Source: Faecalibacterium sp. I4-3-84 | Lineage (GTDB): Bacteria > Bacillota > Clostridia > Oscillospirales > Ruminococcaceae | Reading direction: 5' to 3' | Length of the DNA stretch: 64,000 bases | Assembly: GCF_023347255.1 (NCBI RefSeq) | Contig: NZ_CP094466.1 | Span: 3,055,412-3,119,411 of the forward strand | Position numbers and translations under genes: made by a program | In this document: positions 7,445 to 14,550 of the stretch, one piece after another | How positions within the stretch are numbered: the first letter of the stretch is position 1 | Layout: every line of letters begins with the position of its first letter | The notes under the pieces: generated by a model | Database searches by the model: none | Told to the model about the DNA's origin: nothing | What the model saw: only the letters and a program-made list of their open reading frames with translations

Positions 7445-8296
7445 TCATGCCAGCAGCCCGGCGGCGATGCTTTCAAAGTCCAGCTGTTTCACGGGTGCTT
7501 CATCCGGCGCGGCTACGGCGGCGGGGGCCTGCTTTGCGTCCTCTACGGCCTTCCGGGTCTTGCGCCAGGCATCCAGCGCGGCGGCCTGACCCTTGCGGTC
7601 GGTTTCGGGGACAGCCAGGAAAGCGGCCTTTGCTTCCCGCTCTGCCTTGCGGAGCACATCCGGGGCGGGCTTTTTCGTGGCAGCGGGCTTGCTGGCCTTT
7701 TTCGTGGGCAGCGGATCGACGTGCACAAGCTCCGGCAATTCGTGGTGTTCTTCGGTGATGATGGGGGCCGGGGTGCTGGCGGTCTGCTCTGCTGCTGCCT
7801 TTGCGGCCTTGCGTTCTGCGGCCAGCTTTTTGTTATACTCCATAATGGCGGCGACAGATCCGAAGCGGCCGGCGGGGGCCTGCTTTGCGTCGTGTACCTG
7901 CAAGCAGCTGAACAGGTGCGATTTCGTGGGGTAGAAATGCGGCGCGGGGGCTGCTTCCTTGCCTTCGGCTTCAGCGGCTTCCCGCTGGGCCTTGCTGGGG
8001 CGGGTGGTGTACTTCCACAGGTAGCATTCGATCAAATGCGTTTCGCCCTTCTTGACGCTCTTGCCTTCTTTCTTCCAGTGATCGAAGGTGTGCAGCTCTG
8101 CCGCTGCAAGGATGATTTCAACGTCTGCGATGGTGGCGGGCTGTTCGTCGCCGTTCTCGTCGGTGGTGACTGCGTTTGCAGCCATTGCGGCGATCTGCTC
8201 CGGGGTGTGGTGCGCGGTGGCGATGGCGTGCAGGGTGGCGGGGTCCAGCTTCGCGGCTTCGTTCATGATGATCTGATTGTTGGTCATGCCTTTCAT
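7445..8296 (-). CDS. hypothetical protein with possible ArdC-like N-terminal domain
   Basis: The protein has 283 residues. The start at 8296 (MKGMTNNQIIMNEAAK) has AAAGGAG 8 bases upstream; the 390-codon frame begins in another gene. Residues ~75-95 (HWKKEGKSVKKGETHLIE) resemble the WxxxGxxVxKGEK motif of ArdC-type anti-restriction single-strand-binding domains. The second half is Ala/Lys/Pro-rich and probably unstructured. An anti-restriction role would fit beside a DNA methyltransferase, but the similarity is short and the call is tentative. Confidence 0.45.
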   Translation of the reverse strand: MKGMTNNQIIMNEAAKLDPATLHAIATAHHTPEQIAAMAANAVTTDENGDEQPATIADVEIILAAAELHTFDHWKKEGKSVKKGETHLIECYLWKYTTRPSKAQREAAEAEGKEAAPAPHFYPTKSHLFSCLQVHDAKQAPAGRFGSVAAIMEYNKKLAAERKAAKAAAEQTASTPAPIITEEHHELPELVHVDPLPTKKASKPAATKKPAPDVLRKAEREAKAAFLAVPETDRKGQAAALDAWRKTRKAVEDAKQAPAAVAAPDEAPVKQLDFESIAAGLLA

Positions 8297-8341
8297 GGTT
8301 CGTTCTCCTTTGTTCGTTGTGGTTGATGTTCGGGATGATCT

Positions 8342-8407
8342 CCCGGCGGCTGCCGGGGTAGTGGGGCGGAGCCGCTTTGTCCGGTGCGGCTCTGCCAGGG
8401 CATCCGG
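8342..8407 (-). repeat. two-hairpin intergenic repeat, copy E
   Basis: CCCGGC (8342-8347) pairs with GCCGGG (8352-8357), and 8365-8375 pairs with 8386-8396 over 11 positions. Stem position 6 is A-T here and G-C in other copies, another compensatory change. It lies between the 70-aa and 283-aa genes. Confidence 0.75.
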
Positions 8408-8414
8408 TGGGCAT

Positions 8415-8627
8415 TCAGCCCAGAAGCGCGGCCGCGGCATCCTGCCAGGTGGGAAAGCTGTAGAACGTGCGGCGTTCGTCGTTGGTGTTCTCGCCGGTGA
8501 TCTGGGCGGCGATCCGCTGCCCGGTGCGGGGGTCCCATCCTTCCAGCCGATACCCGGCGGCCTGCAGGCGCTGGGCTGCGGCGTTCTCTGCCTTGTTGCG
8601 CTGGCGGATCTGTTCAAGTGTCATCAT
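8415..8627 (-). CDS. small hypothetical protein, 70 aa
   Basis: The ATG at 8627 (MMTLEQIRQRNKAENAAAQR) has AAAGGAG 8 bases upstream. The protein begins with a basic amphipathic helix and ends with a short mixed region. Its start lies 14 bases after the stop of the secreted-protein gene, suggesting co-translation. Function not recognised. Confidence 0.55.
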   Translation of the reverse strand: MMTLEQIRQRNKAENAAAQRLQAAGYRLEGWDPRTGQRIAAQITGENTNDERRTFYSFPTWQDAAAALLG

Positions 8628-8641
8628 GGCGCGGGCTCCTT

Positions 8642-8998
8642 TCAATCTTCGGTGCAGTCATGGCAAAACAGAGCGTCAACCACTCTGTCATCTGCGAAAT
8701 TGTCCGGGGTGCCGTTGGCATCAACTACCAGCTGCACCCGGTCATAAATCCGCAGATCGGTTTTTGCATCGACGGTAAAAAACCAGTCGTCACCGTCCAG
8801 CGCGTCGGTGCACCAGACTTCAACCGCGCCGTCATCGGTGGCGGTCATGCCCTGCACAATGGCCGGGGCGATGTAGCGGCCCAGGGGGCCGACGGTGTAG
8901 GGGCATTGCGCCGCAGCCTTTGGTGCGGTGCCTGCCAGCAGTGCGGCCGCCAGTGCGGCGGCGGTGGTGATCTTCTTTGCAGCGTTCAAAAGTTTCAT
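8642..8998 (-). CDS. small secreted protein with signal peptide
   Basis: The protein has 118 residues. Residues 1-31 are a classical Sec signal: a basic start (MKLLNAAKKI), a hydrophobic Ala/Leu core and an AAAQ cleavage region. The mature part is ~87 residues, acidic, with Cys residues near both ends (CPYTVG and CHDC) that could form disulfides. ATG 8998 has AAGGAG 9 bases upstream. No family is recognised. An exported product is unusual in such a gene block and may be a cargo (moron) function acting on the host surface. Confidence 0.6.
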   Translation of the reverse strand: MKLLNAAKKITTAAALAAALLAGTAPKAAAQCPYTVGPLGRYIAPAIVQGMTATDDGAVEVWCTDALDGDDWFFTVDAKTDLRIYDRVQLVVDANGTPDNFADDRVVDALFCHDCTED

Positions 8999-9026
8999 GT
9001 TCTTTGCTCCTTTGCTTTTCAGGTTT

Positions 9027-9098
9027 GCCCCGGCGGGCTGCCGGGGCTATGGGGCGGGGCCGCTTTGTTTGAGCGGTGCGACCCTGCCAGGGCATCCG
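9027..9098 (-). repeat. two-hairpin intergenic repeat, copy F
   Basis: An 8-bp stem, GCCCCGGC/GCCGGGGC (9027-9034 with 9040-9047), is next to 9053-9063 paired with 9078-9088. The long stem has one mismatch and a 14-base loop instead of 10. It lies upstream of the secreted-protein gene. Confidence 0.7.
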
Positions 9099-9128
9099 CT
9101 TGACTTTACCGCCTTTCGGTGGTAAACT

Positions 9129-9169
9129 GGCTTACAAGATGCGTTGTGGAAAATTCATCTTGCAAGCCT
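9129..9169 (-). other. isolated long hairpin after the 36-aa gene
   Basis: A 13-position arm (9129-9141) pairs with 9157-9169 with one mismatch. It has no T-run, so it is not a standard terminator. It may protect or separate messages between the first leftward gene and the next. Confidence 0.45.
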
Positions 9170-9179
9170 GTCACCTGCT

Positions 9180-9290
9180 TTAGTGGGTGGCGGGCTTTTT
9201 TGCTGCCTGCTTCTTTTTCCACTCTGCCAGGTAGGCGGCCCAGATCGCTTTTTTCAAAGCGGCGGGGAGCTTGAAAAATTCAATGCTCAT
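9180..9290 (-). CDS. very small protein, 36 aa
   Basis: ATG 9290 has AAGGAG upstream. The product starts MSIEFFKLPAALKKAIWAAY and ends in a Lys/Ala-rich tail. It is a basic amphipathic helix. It is the first gene of the leftward block, ~68 bases after the predicted -10 box, which favours it being real. Function unknown. Confidence 0.5.
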   Translation of the reverse strand: MSIEFFKLPAALKKAIWAAYLAEWKKKQAAKKPATH

Positions 9291-9357
9291 GTGTCGGCTC
9301 TCCTTTCGGCTTACTCGCAACCGTCCGACTGTTGTCCGGCTCGCTTGCTGTGGCTTT

Positions 9358-9386
9358 AGTCTAACCGTCGACGGTTACGAAGTCAA
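9358..9386 (-). promoter_or_regulatory. leftward promoter of the accessory block
   Basis: On the minus strand TTGACT (9386-9381) is followed after 17 bases by TAGACT (9363-9358). The palindrome AACCGTCGACGGTT occupies the spacer, so a repressor bound there would block RNA polymerase. This is a direct sequence match to sigma-A promoter rules. Confidence 0.65.
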
Positions 9387-9470
9387 GCCCCTTTCGGCCA
9401 ATTTGTAGAAACTCATAAAAACCGTAGACGGTTCAGCCCGGCGCATTGTGCAAGATGACCGTAGACGGTT
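9363..9470. promoter_or_regulatory. three palindromic operators of an RHH-type regulator
   Basis: AACCGTCGACGGTT (9363-9376), AACCGTAGACGGTT (9420-9433) and GACCGTAGACGGTT (9457-9470) share the core ACCGTMGACGGT. The first sits in the leftward promoter and the third abuts the rightward promoter. Short symmetric sites spaced like this are typical of Arc/CopG-type ribbon-helix-helix repressors, one of which is encoded immediately to the right. Confidence 0.7.
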
Positions 9471-9483
9471 TTCGCCTTATAAT
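9455..9483 (+). promoter_or_regulatory. rightward promoter of the RHH regulator gene
   Basis: A perfect TATAAT lies at 9478-9483, with ATGACC (9455-9460) as a weak -35 box at 17-base spacing. Operator 3 overlaps the -35 and spacer, which predicts autoregulation of the 76-aa protein. Confidence 0.6.
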
Positions 9484-9514
9484 ATATAATAAAATAAACA
9501 AGAGAGGTGATAAA

Positions 9515-9745
9515 ATGGCCGTTTCAGAAGCACACAAAAAGGCAAGCTATAAATATAACGCAAGCCGGGACAGTATCACGATTCGCCCGGAACGGAGCAA
9601 GGGCGCGGCAATCCGTGCCGCAGCTGTTGCCAGCGGAAAAAGTTTGCAAAATTATATACTTGATGCACTCAATGCCAAGATGCAGCAGGAAGGGCAGCCG
9701 TTAGAGATCGACCCGGCGGAATCCGGGGAAGAAGGGGGACTATAG
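9515..9745 (+). CDS. Arc/CopG-like ribbon-helix-helix DNA-binding protein
   Basis: The 76-residue protein starts at ATG 9515 behind AGAGGTGA. The segment SITIRPERSKGAAIRAAAVA followed by GKSLQNYILDALNAKM has the strand-helix-helix pattern of RHH repressors (beta strand that reads the major groove, then two helices for dimerisation). The C-terminal ~17 residues are acidic and probably loose. It is divergent from the leftward accessory block, and three identical-core palindromes lie between, so it likely represses both itself and that block. Confidence 0.7.
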   Translation: MAVSEAHKKASYKYNASRDSITIRPERSKGAAIRAAAVASGKSLQNYILDALNAKMQQEGQPLEIDPAESGEEGGL

Positions 9746-9810
9746 GGGGTTACTGGGGGAGAGTTCTAGCCTGCTAGGTTAAAGCCCTACACCTGCTTCT
9801 CACTCCCGTT

Positions 9811-10444
9811 AGGTGGAGAATCTGACCCCTCCGGCAAACGGCAAAATTGACCCGGATGGAGCACCGCCAGCGCCAGCCGTGACGCTGGAACGCCGACAGC
9901 GGGAACGGTGCCAGCGCTGACCATGCCCACCGGCACCGCCAGCAGATCAGCCCCGCCACCGGCACCGGGACGCACCCCGCCGGAACCATTGCCACCAGTG
10001 CAGACCAAAGGCCAGAGCAGCAGCGCACGCCGCGCCGTCTGCCCTGGCCTTTTTCTTTTGCCCATCTTCCCGCCGCTGGCCCTGCTGCCTGCCCGCTGCA
10101 CCGGATCGCCTGCCGGATCGGTGCGGATCAGTGACGGCCCGGCCCGGTCGATGACCACGCCGGCACCCCGCCGCCGCAGCAGATCACCCCGCCCACCCGC
10201 ACCGCCAGCCAGAAGGAGACCGACACCAACAGCACCGCCAGCGCCGCACCGATGACCCCGCAGCCCACAAGCTGCACAGCCTGCACACCCTGCCAGACCT
10301 CACAGCAGCCAGCAGCCCACCGCCAGCACCTACCGACACCGCACCCCGCCAGCCCTGCCGCCCACCTGCCGCAGCAGATCACCCCGCCAACAGCCAAAAA
10401 ACACCCACCGCAGCCCGCCGCCGGAGGGGTCAGATTCTTTACCT
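9811..10444. repeat. GC-rich segment bounded by 25-base inverted repeats
   Basis: Positions 9811-9835 and 10420-10444 are inverted copies matching at 23 of 25 bases, with 19 bases (9817-9835 and 10420-10438) perfect. The ~584 bases between are extremely C-rich on the plus strand (many CACCGCC/CCGCCAG units). They contain only low-complexity Pro/Ala/Arg frames with no credible gene. It could be a non-autonomous transposon-like element, an invertible segment or one long structured RNA. Confidence 0.55.
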
Positions 10445-11161
10445 GACCGGCATATGGCCTTTGCAGTATAGCCAATAGCTAGGCTATAGCCGCCTTATCT
10501 AACCCCCTGCCCCCTTCCTTCTCCGCCTCGACGGCCTGCCGCTGCCCTGGGCACCGCCCACCGGCGGCCCGGCACCGGCCCGGCCTGCTGTCGCCCCGTC
10601 CGGCCCCGCCGCCGGAAAGGTACTGCCCCCCGCCGGCGGGCGCGGTGCGGGTTCCGAAGCCCCAAAATATTTCTAGGTTCAAAATTTTTTGAAGGGCTTC
10701 CGCGTTTTGACACCCGAAAAAGGGGGTACAGGTCAAAAAATTGTAAGTCCGGGGCAAACATGGCGGTAACGTCACCGGGATGGTGGACGCTTACAATTTG
10801 TAAGTAACTCACGTTTTGCCGGTGTCAACAAATCATTCCGGCGTGATCTTGTTGAGGTCAACAAAATCGGGATAGACCATCTTGCCGGGGCTGGCAAAAT
10901 GGTGGCTATGTCATAAAGTGTTTACATTTGAAAGCCCCGACCGCCAAAAGATAAGACGTTATAAGACGGTTTTGGTGCTATACTTAGTACAGTGGAATTA
11001 TGGAGAGAGGCCCCACGGCGGCGAACCGAGGGGCCTTTTTCATACACTGTTGCTTACAAGTTGTAAGCGACCCGAAGAAATGCCGCAGGACCGGCGGCGA
11101 AACTGAATGCTCTGCCTGGATGATTTGCCAGACGGGGCATTTTTTATTGGAGGAAAACCAA
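10445..11161. other. non-coding control region before the terminase genes
   Basis: No credible gene was found. Positions 10500-10655 are extremely GC-rich, with repeated GGC/GCC blocks. The palindrome CTTACAA-T-TTGTAAG is at 10790-10804, a related one at 11052-11068 (GCTTACAA-G-TTGTAAGC) and a half site at 10741-10747, suggesting one regulator. A GAAGCCC/GGGCTTC stem spans ~10656-10702. Packaging start sites (cos or pac) often lie just before small-terminase genes, so this region is a candidate, but nothing here proves it. Confidence 0.45.
11008..11040 (+). terminator. rho-independent terminator before the late operon
   Basis: AGGCCCC (11008-11014) pairs with GGGGCCT (11030-11036), followed by five T. 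It lies between the control palindromes and the first terminase gene, so late transcription must start after it or read through it. An antitermination switch by a phage protein is possible. Confidence 0.7.
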
Positions 11162-11896
11162 ATGGCAAGGCGAAGCGATGAGCGCGATGCCGCCCGCGCT
11201 GAGTACATTGCCCGGATGGAGAAAGACGGAGAAGTGAATCTTCGGCAGCTGGCGGACGATCTCCATCTTAAATATGATACGGTCCGCCGCTGGAAGGCAA
11301 AGGACGGGTGGGACCCGCCCGCACCCCGGAAGCCCGGCGGACAGCCGGGAAACAAAAACGCCGTGGGCAACCCCGGCGGCGGGGCACCTGTCGGGAATGA
11401 GAATGCAATGAAGGATGGAGCCTATGCGACCATCTTCTTTGACAAGCTCACCCCGGAAGAAAAACAGATCGTAGAGAATGCGCCCCGGAACAGCACCGAG
11501 CTGACTTCCCACGAAATCGGTGTACTGCTGCTCCGGGAAAAGTACATTCTGGACAAGATCAAAGAGTATCAGGCTTTACCGCCTGACCAGATGATTACAT
11601 CCAGCGTCATGGATATGCGAGTACCCGGCGGACGTGGCAAGCGGAAGCGGGACGGCGCAAACCAGCAGATCGGTATGTATCAGAAGGAGACCCCGGCACA
11701 GCGTATCTTGCAGCTGCAGGAAGCCTTGAACAAAATTCATGGCCGCATCCTGTCTGCGGCGGCCCAGATGCAGAAAAACGAAATGGACAAGCTGCACCTG
11801 GAAACTGAACAGCAGCGGCTTGAACTGCTGCGCATCCGGGCGACCGGCGAGATCGGAGAACCGGGGGACGGTGACAAAGATGCTGTACACGAGTAA
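11162..11896 (+). CDS. terminase small subunit-like DNA-binding protein
   Basis: The 244-residue protein starts at ATG 11162 behind GGAGG. Residues ~25-45 (LRQLADDLHLKYDTVRRWK) form a helix-turn-helix followed by KDGWD, the start typical of PBSX-type small terminase subunits. A Gly/Asn-rich linker (PGNKNAVGNPGGG) and a long helical C-terminal region follow. It overlaps the Nu1-like gene by 17 bases. Having two small-subunit-like genes in a row is slightly odd; this one may be the DNA recogniser or an adaptor. Confidence 0.65.
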   Translation: MARRSDERDAARAEYIARMEKDGEVNLRQLADDLHLKYDTVRRWKAKDGWDPPAPRKPGGQPGNKNAVGNPGGGAPVGNENAMKDGAYATIFFDKLTPEEKQIVENAPRNSTELTSHEIGVLLLREKYILDKIKEYQALPPDQMITSSVMDMRVPGGRGKRKRDGANQQIGMYQKETPAQRILQLQEALNKIHGRILSAAAQMQKNEMDKLHLETEQQRLELLRIRATGEIGEPGDGDKDAVHE

Positions 11897-12368
11897 GGCC
11901 GTTGGCGAATGGCTGGGCATCACTGACCGTCAGGTGCGGAACCTGCGGGATCAGGGCGTGCTGTCCGAAGTCCGGCCCGGTGTCTTTGACATGAAGGTCT
12001 GCGTCCGGCAATACCTGAACTTCAAGATCGGCAACAAAGACGATCAAGCCCGCCTTGTTGCTGCCCGTGCCGAGAGGGAGGAAACCCGCGGCAAGATCGA
12101 GAAAATGCGGATGGAGGAAGCCCAAGGCGACCTGCACCGCACCGAGGACGTGGAACGCGCCCTGAAAACCATCTTTGCAAATTTCAAGAACCGGCTGGAA
12201 ACCATCCCGACTAAGTACGCAAGTACCATGGCCCAGCTGACCGACCCGGCGGAAGCCCACGACATTCTGCAAAAAGCAGTGCAGGAAGCACTTGTGGAAT
12301 TGAGTGACCCCGAAATTGCGCTGGCAGCACCAGCGGGGGAGGAACCCGAAGATGAGCAGGAAGAATAA
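11880..12368 (+). CDS. Nu1-type terminase small subunit
   Basis: The 162-residue protein starts at ATG 11880. The N-terminal winged helix (SKAVGEWLGITDRQVRNLRD) matches the lambda gpNu1 DNA-packaging family, followed by a long coiled coil (residues ~55-110) and an acidic tail that would contact the large subunit. It is directly upstream of a GpA-type large subunit, as in lambda. Confidence 0.75.
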   Translation: MLYTSKAVGEWLGITDRQVRNLRDQGVLSEVRPGVFDMKVCVRQYLNFKIGNKDDQARLVAARAEREETRGKIEKMRMEEAQGDLHRTEDVERALKTIFANFKNRLETIPTKYASTMAQLTDPAEAHDILQKAVQEALVELSDPEIALAAPAGEEPEDEQEE

Positions 12369-12546
12369 ATGCCGGGGCTGTGTCTGGGGCACCCGGATGA
12401 ATGAGATCCAGCAGTTCTGCCCGTTCGGCGGCTGTGTGAAGAAAGGCGGCGGCAGCAATGGCGATGATCCACCTGGAACCGCAGACTGCACAGATGTTCA
12501 GCCGAGCGCTGGGTGCGCTGAAGCCGCCCCCGAACCTGACCCTTAG
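12352..12546 (+). CDS. small Cys-rich protein, 64 aa
   Basis: ATG 12352 opens a frame with CRGC and FCPFGGC, two Cys pairs within the first 30 residues that could bind zinc. It starts inside the end of the Nu1-like gene and overlaps the first 89 bases of the large terminase gene in another frame. Similar tiny Cys-rich genes occur around terminase genes, but the long overlap makes the 3' half doubtful. Confidence 0.4.
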   Translation: MSRKNKCRGCVWGTRMNEIQQFCPFGGCVKKGGGSNGDDPPGTADCTDVQPSAGCAEAAPEPDP

Positions 12547-14296
12547 TCAGTGGGCAGATAACTACCGCCGCTTGTCGGCGGAAGCATCCGCAGCACAAGG
12601 CCGTTGGAATACGGACAACGCACCTTTCCAGCGGGAGATCATGGATGCCATCGGGGATGTCCATATCCGCAAGGTGGTAGCCATGATGTGCGCCCAGTCC
12701 GGCAAGACCGACGGCCTGATCCTGAATACCATCGGGTACTACATGAGCTACTACCCGGCCCCTATCATGATCGTGCAGCCTACGGTGAACCTGGGCGAGA
12801 GCTTCAGCAAAGACCGTCTGGCTACCATGATCCGGGACACTCCGGTGCTTCGGGGCCTTGTGGATAACAAGAGCCGCTACTCCGGCAACACGATCATGAA
12901 AAAGAACTTCGCCGGTGGTCAACTGACCATCGTTGGCGCAAACGCCCCGACCGATCTGCGCGGCCGCCCCATCAAGGTGCTGCTGGCGGACGAGGTGGAC
13001 GCTTACAAAGCCAGCGCCGGCAAAGAAGGCGACCCGGTCATGCTGGCCGAGCAGCGTCAAACGACCTACTGGGATTACAAGACGGTGCTGGTATCGACCC
13101 CCACCGACAAAAACAACAGCCGCATTTTGGACGAGTTCAACGCATCCACCCAAGAGGAATGGACGGTGCCTTGCCCGAACTGCGGCTTTTATCAGCCCTT
13201 TGTTTGGGACAACATGGTATTCGATAAAGACAAGTGGCCGGAAGGCGGCGTGCAATACCGCTGCGCCGAGTGCGGCTGCCTTGACAACGAATACCGCTGG
13301 AAGAAGAACAGCCTGAAAGGCAAGTGGCACGCAGAGCACCCGGAACGGGCGGTGCGGGGCTTCCACATGAACAAGATAGGCTCGACCCTCTGCGGGTGGG
13401 ACAAGATCGTGGAGGACTTTATTGCCGCTGACCTGGATGCACAGCGCGGCGATTACGAGAAGATGCAGGTCTTTGTGAACACCGACCTGGGCTTGCCGTG
13501 GGAGGAACCGGGCGAAGCGGTGGAGGCAAACAACCTGCTGGACCGCCGCGAGTTCTACGAGGCCGAAGTCCCGGACGGCGTAGTGTACCTGACGGCTGGT
13601 GTCGATACCCAGGATAACCGCTTCGAGGCCGAAGTCGTGGGCTGGGGCATCGGCAAGGAAAGCTGGGGCATCCGGTATCAGCGCATCTACGGCGACCTGA
13701 AACGTGGGCAGGTCTGGGCAGATCTGGACGATTTCCTATCAAAGACTTGGAAAAAGAAGGACGGCACGGAACTGTCCCTGCGGTGTGTCTGCATGGACAG
13801 CGGCGGCCACTTCCCGGATCAGGTCATACGGTTCTGCAAAGAGCGCGAGGAACGGCACATCTGGCCCATCAAAGGCCGTGGCGGTATGGACGTACCATAC
13901 CTGCGCAACCCCACAAAGAACAACCGCGTAGGCGGCGAGCTGTTTACGCTGGGCGTTGATACCGGCAAGAACCACGTCCTTGCCCGGCTGAAAGTGCTTA
14001 TCAAAGGCCCAAACTACTGCCACTTCCCGGCGGCAGAAGATGCCGGGTATGACGAAAATTATTTCAAGATGCTTACTGCGGAACACAAGGTCACACGCTG
14101 GAAGTCTGGCCGCAAAGTGGAACGGTGGGAGCTGAAGGATCCGGCGCAGAAACGTAACGAAGCATTTGACGTGCGGAACTACGCGACGGCTGCGCTGGAA
14201 ATCAGCAACCCGCCCGGTCTGGAAATCCCCGGTGAGGATGCACAGCGTCCTGCACAACAGCGCCAGTACCGCAGAAGGAGATCGGGAGGTATCTAA
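12458..14296 (+). CDS. terminase large subunit, GpA family
   Basis: The 612-residue protein is the ATPase-nuclease motor that pumps DNA into proheads. The Walker A-type motif CAQSGKTD is at 78-85 and the Walker B VLLADEVD at ~174-181. A zinc-ribbon-like CPNC...CAEC pair lies near residues 230-270. The C-terminal nuclease contains the VDTQDNR segment. Length and motif order fit lambda GpA (Terminase_GpA). It is preceded by the Nu1-like gene and followed by the gpW-like connector, in lambda order. Confidence 0.9.
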   Translation: MAMIHLEPQTAQMFSRALGALKPPPNLTLSQWADNYRRLSAEASAAQGRWNTDNAPFQREIMDAIGDVHIRKVVAMMCAQSGKTDGLILNTIGYYMSYYPAPIMIVQPTVNLGESFSKDRLATMIRDTPVLRGLVDNKSRYSGNTIMKKNFAGGQLTIVGANAPTDLRGRPIKVLLADEVDAYKASAGKEGDPVMLAEQRQTTYWDYKTVLVSTPTDKNNSRILDEFNASTQEEWTVPCPNCGFYQPFVWDNMVFDKDKWPEGGVQYRCAECGCLDNEYRWKKNSLKGKWHAEHPERAVRGFHMNKIGSTLCGWDKIVEDFIAADLDAQRGDYEKMQVFVNTDLGLPWEEPGEAVEANNLLDRREFYEAEVPDGVVYLTAGVDTQDNRFEAEVVGWGIGKESWGIRYQRIYGDLKRGQVWADLDDFLSKTWKKKDGTELSLRCVCMDSGGHFPDQVIRFCKEREERHIWPIKGRGGMDVPYLRNPTKNNRVGGELFTLGVDTGKNHVLARLKVLIKGPNYCHFPAAEDAGYDENYFKMLTAEHKVTRWKSGRKVERWELKDPAQKRNEAFDVRNYATAALEISNPPGLEIPGEDAQRPAQQRQYRRRRSGGI

Positions 14297-14299
14297 CCA

Positions 14300-14536
14300 A
14301 TGCCTGTTATTTCAAAAGAGACCGCCCAGCGGCACCTTGATATGTGGCTGGAAGCTGAGGCTGCCGTATCGACCGGGCAGAGCTACCAGATCGAGCAGAT
14401 GGTCTTGACCCGCGCCAGCCTGAAACAGATCCGGGAAAGCATTGCTTTCTGGGAAAAGAAAGTGGCTGAAGCGGAAGCGGAGGAAAGGGGCCGGGGCAGA
14501 AACCGGATCTACCACTTCTCTCCGCATGACGTGTAA
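14300..14536 (+). CDS. gpW-like head-tail connector (DUF6148 type), 78 aa
   Basis: The small protein begins 4 bases after the terminase stop. It contains HLDMWLEAEAAVSTGQSY and LTRASLKQIRESIAFWEKKV, the conserved blocks of the small gpW/DUF6148 proteins that sit between terminase and portal. In lambda, gpW plugs the portal after packaging. The assignment is by pattern and position. Confidence 0.7.
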   Translation: MPVISKETAQRHLDMWLEAEAAVSTGQSYQIEQMVLTRASLKQIRESIAFWEKKVAEAEAEERGRGRNRIYHFSPHDV

Positions 14537-14550
14537 GGAAGGTGGAGCAC

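Noticed and set aside
4235..9098. Integron attC sites between gene cassettes
   Set aside because: The repeats follow each gene and fold, but the RYYYAAC/GTTRRRY core sites are absent and no integron integrase is present; the genes are also in a normal leftward unit.
8642..9103. Plus-strand frames over the secreted-protein gene
   Set aside because: The minus-strand gene has a signal peptide, ribosome site and operon context; the plus frames have none.
9908..10255. Pro/Arg-rich plus-strand frame in the C-rich unit
   Set aside because: Composition is explained by CCG/CAC repeats; no ribosome site and no structured domain.
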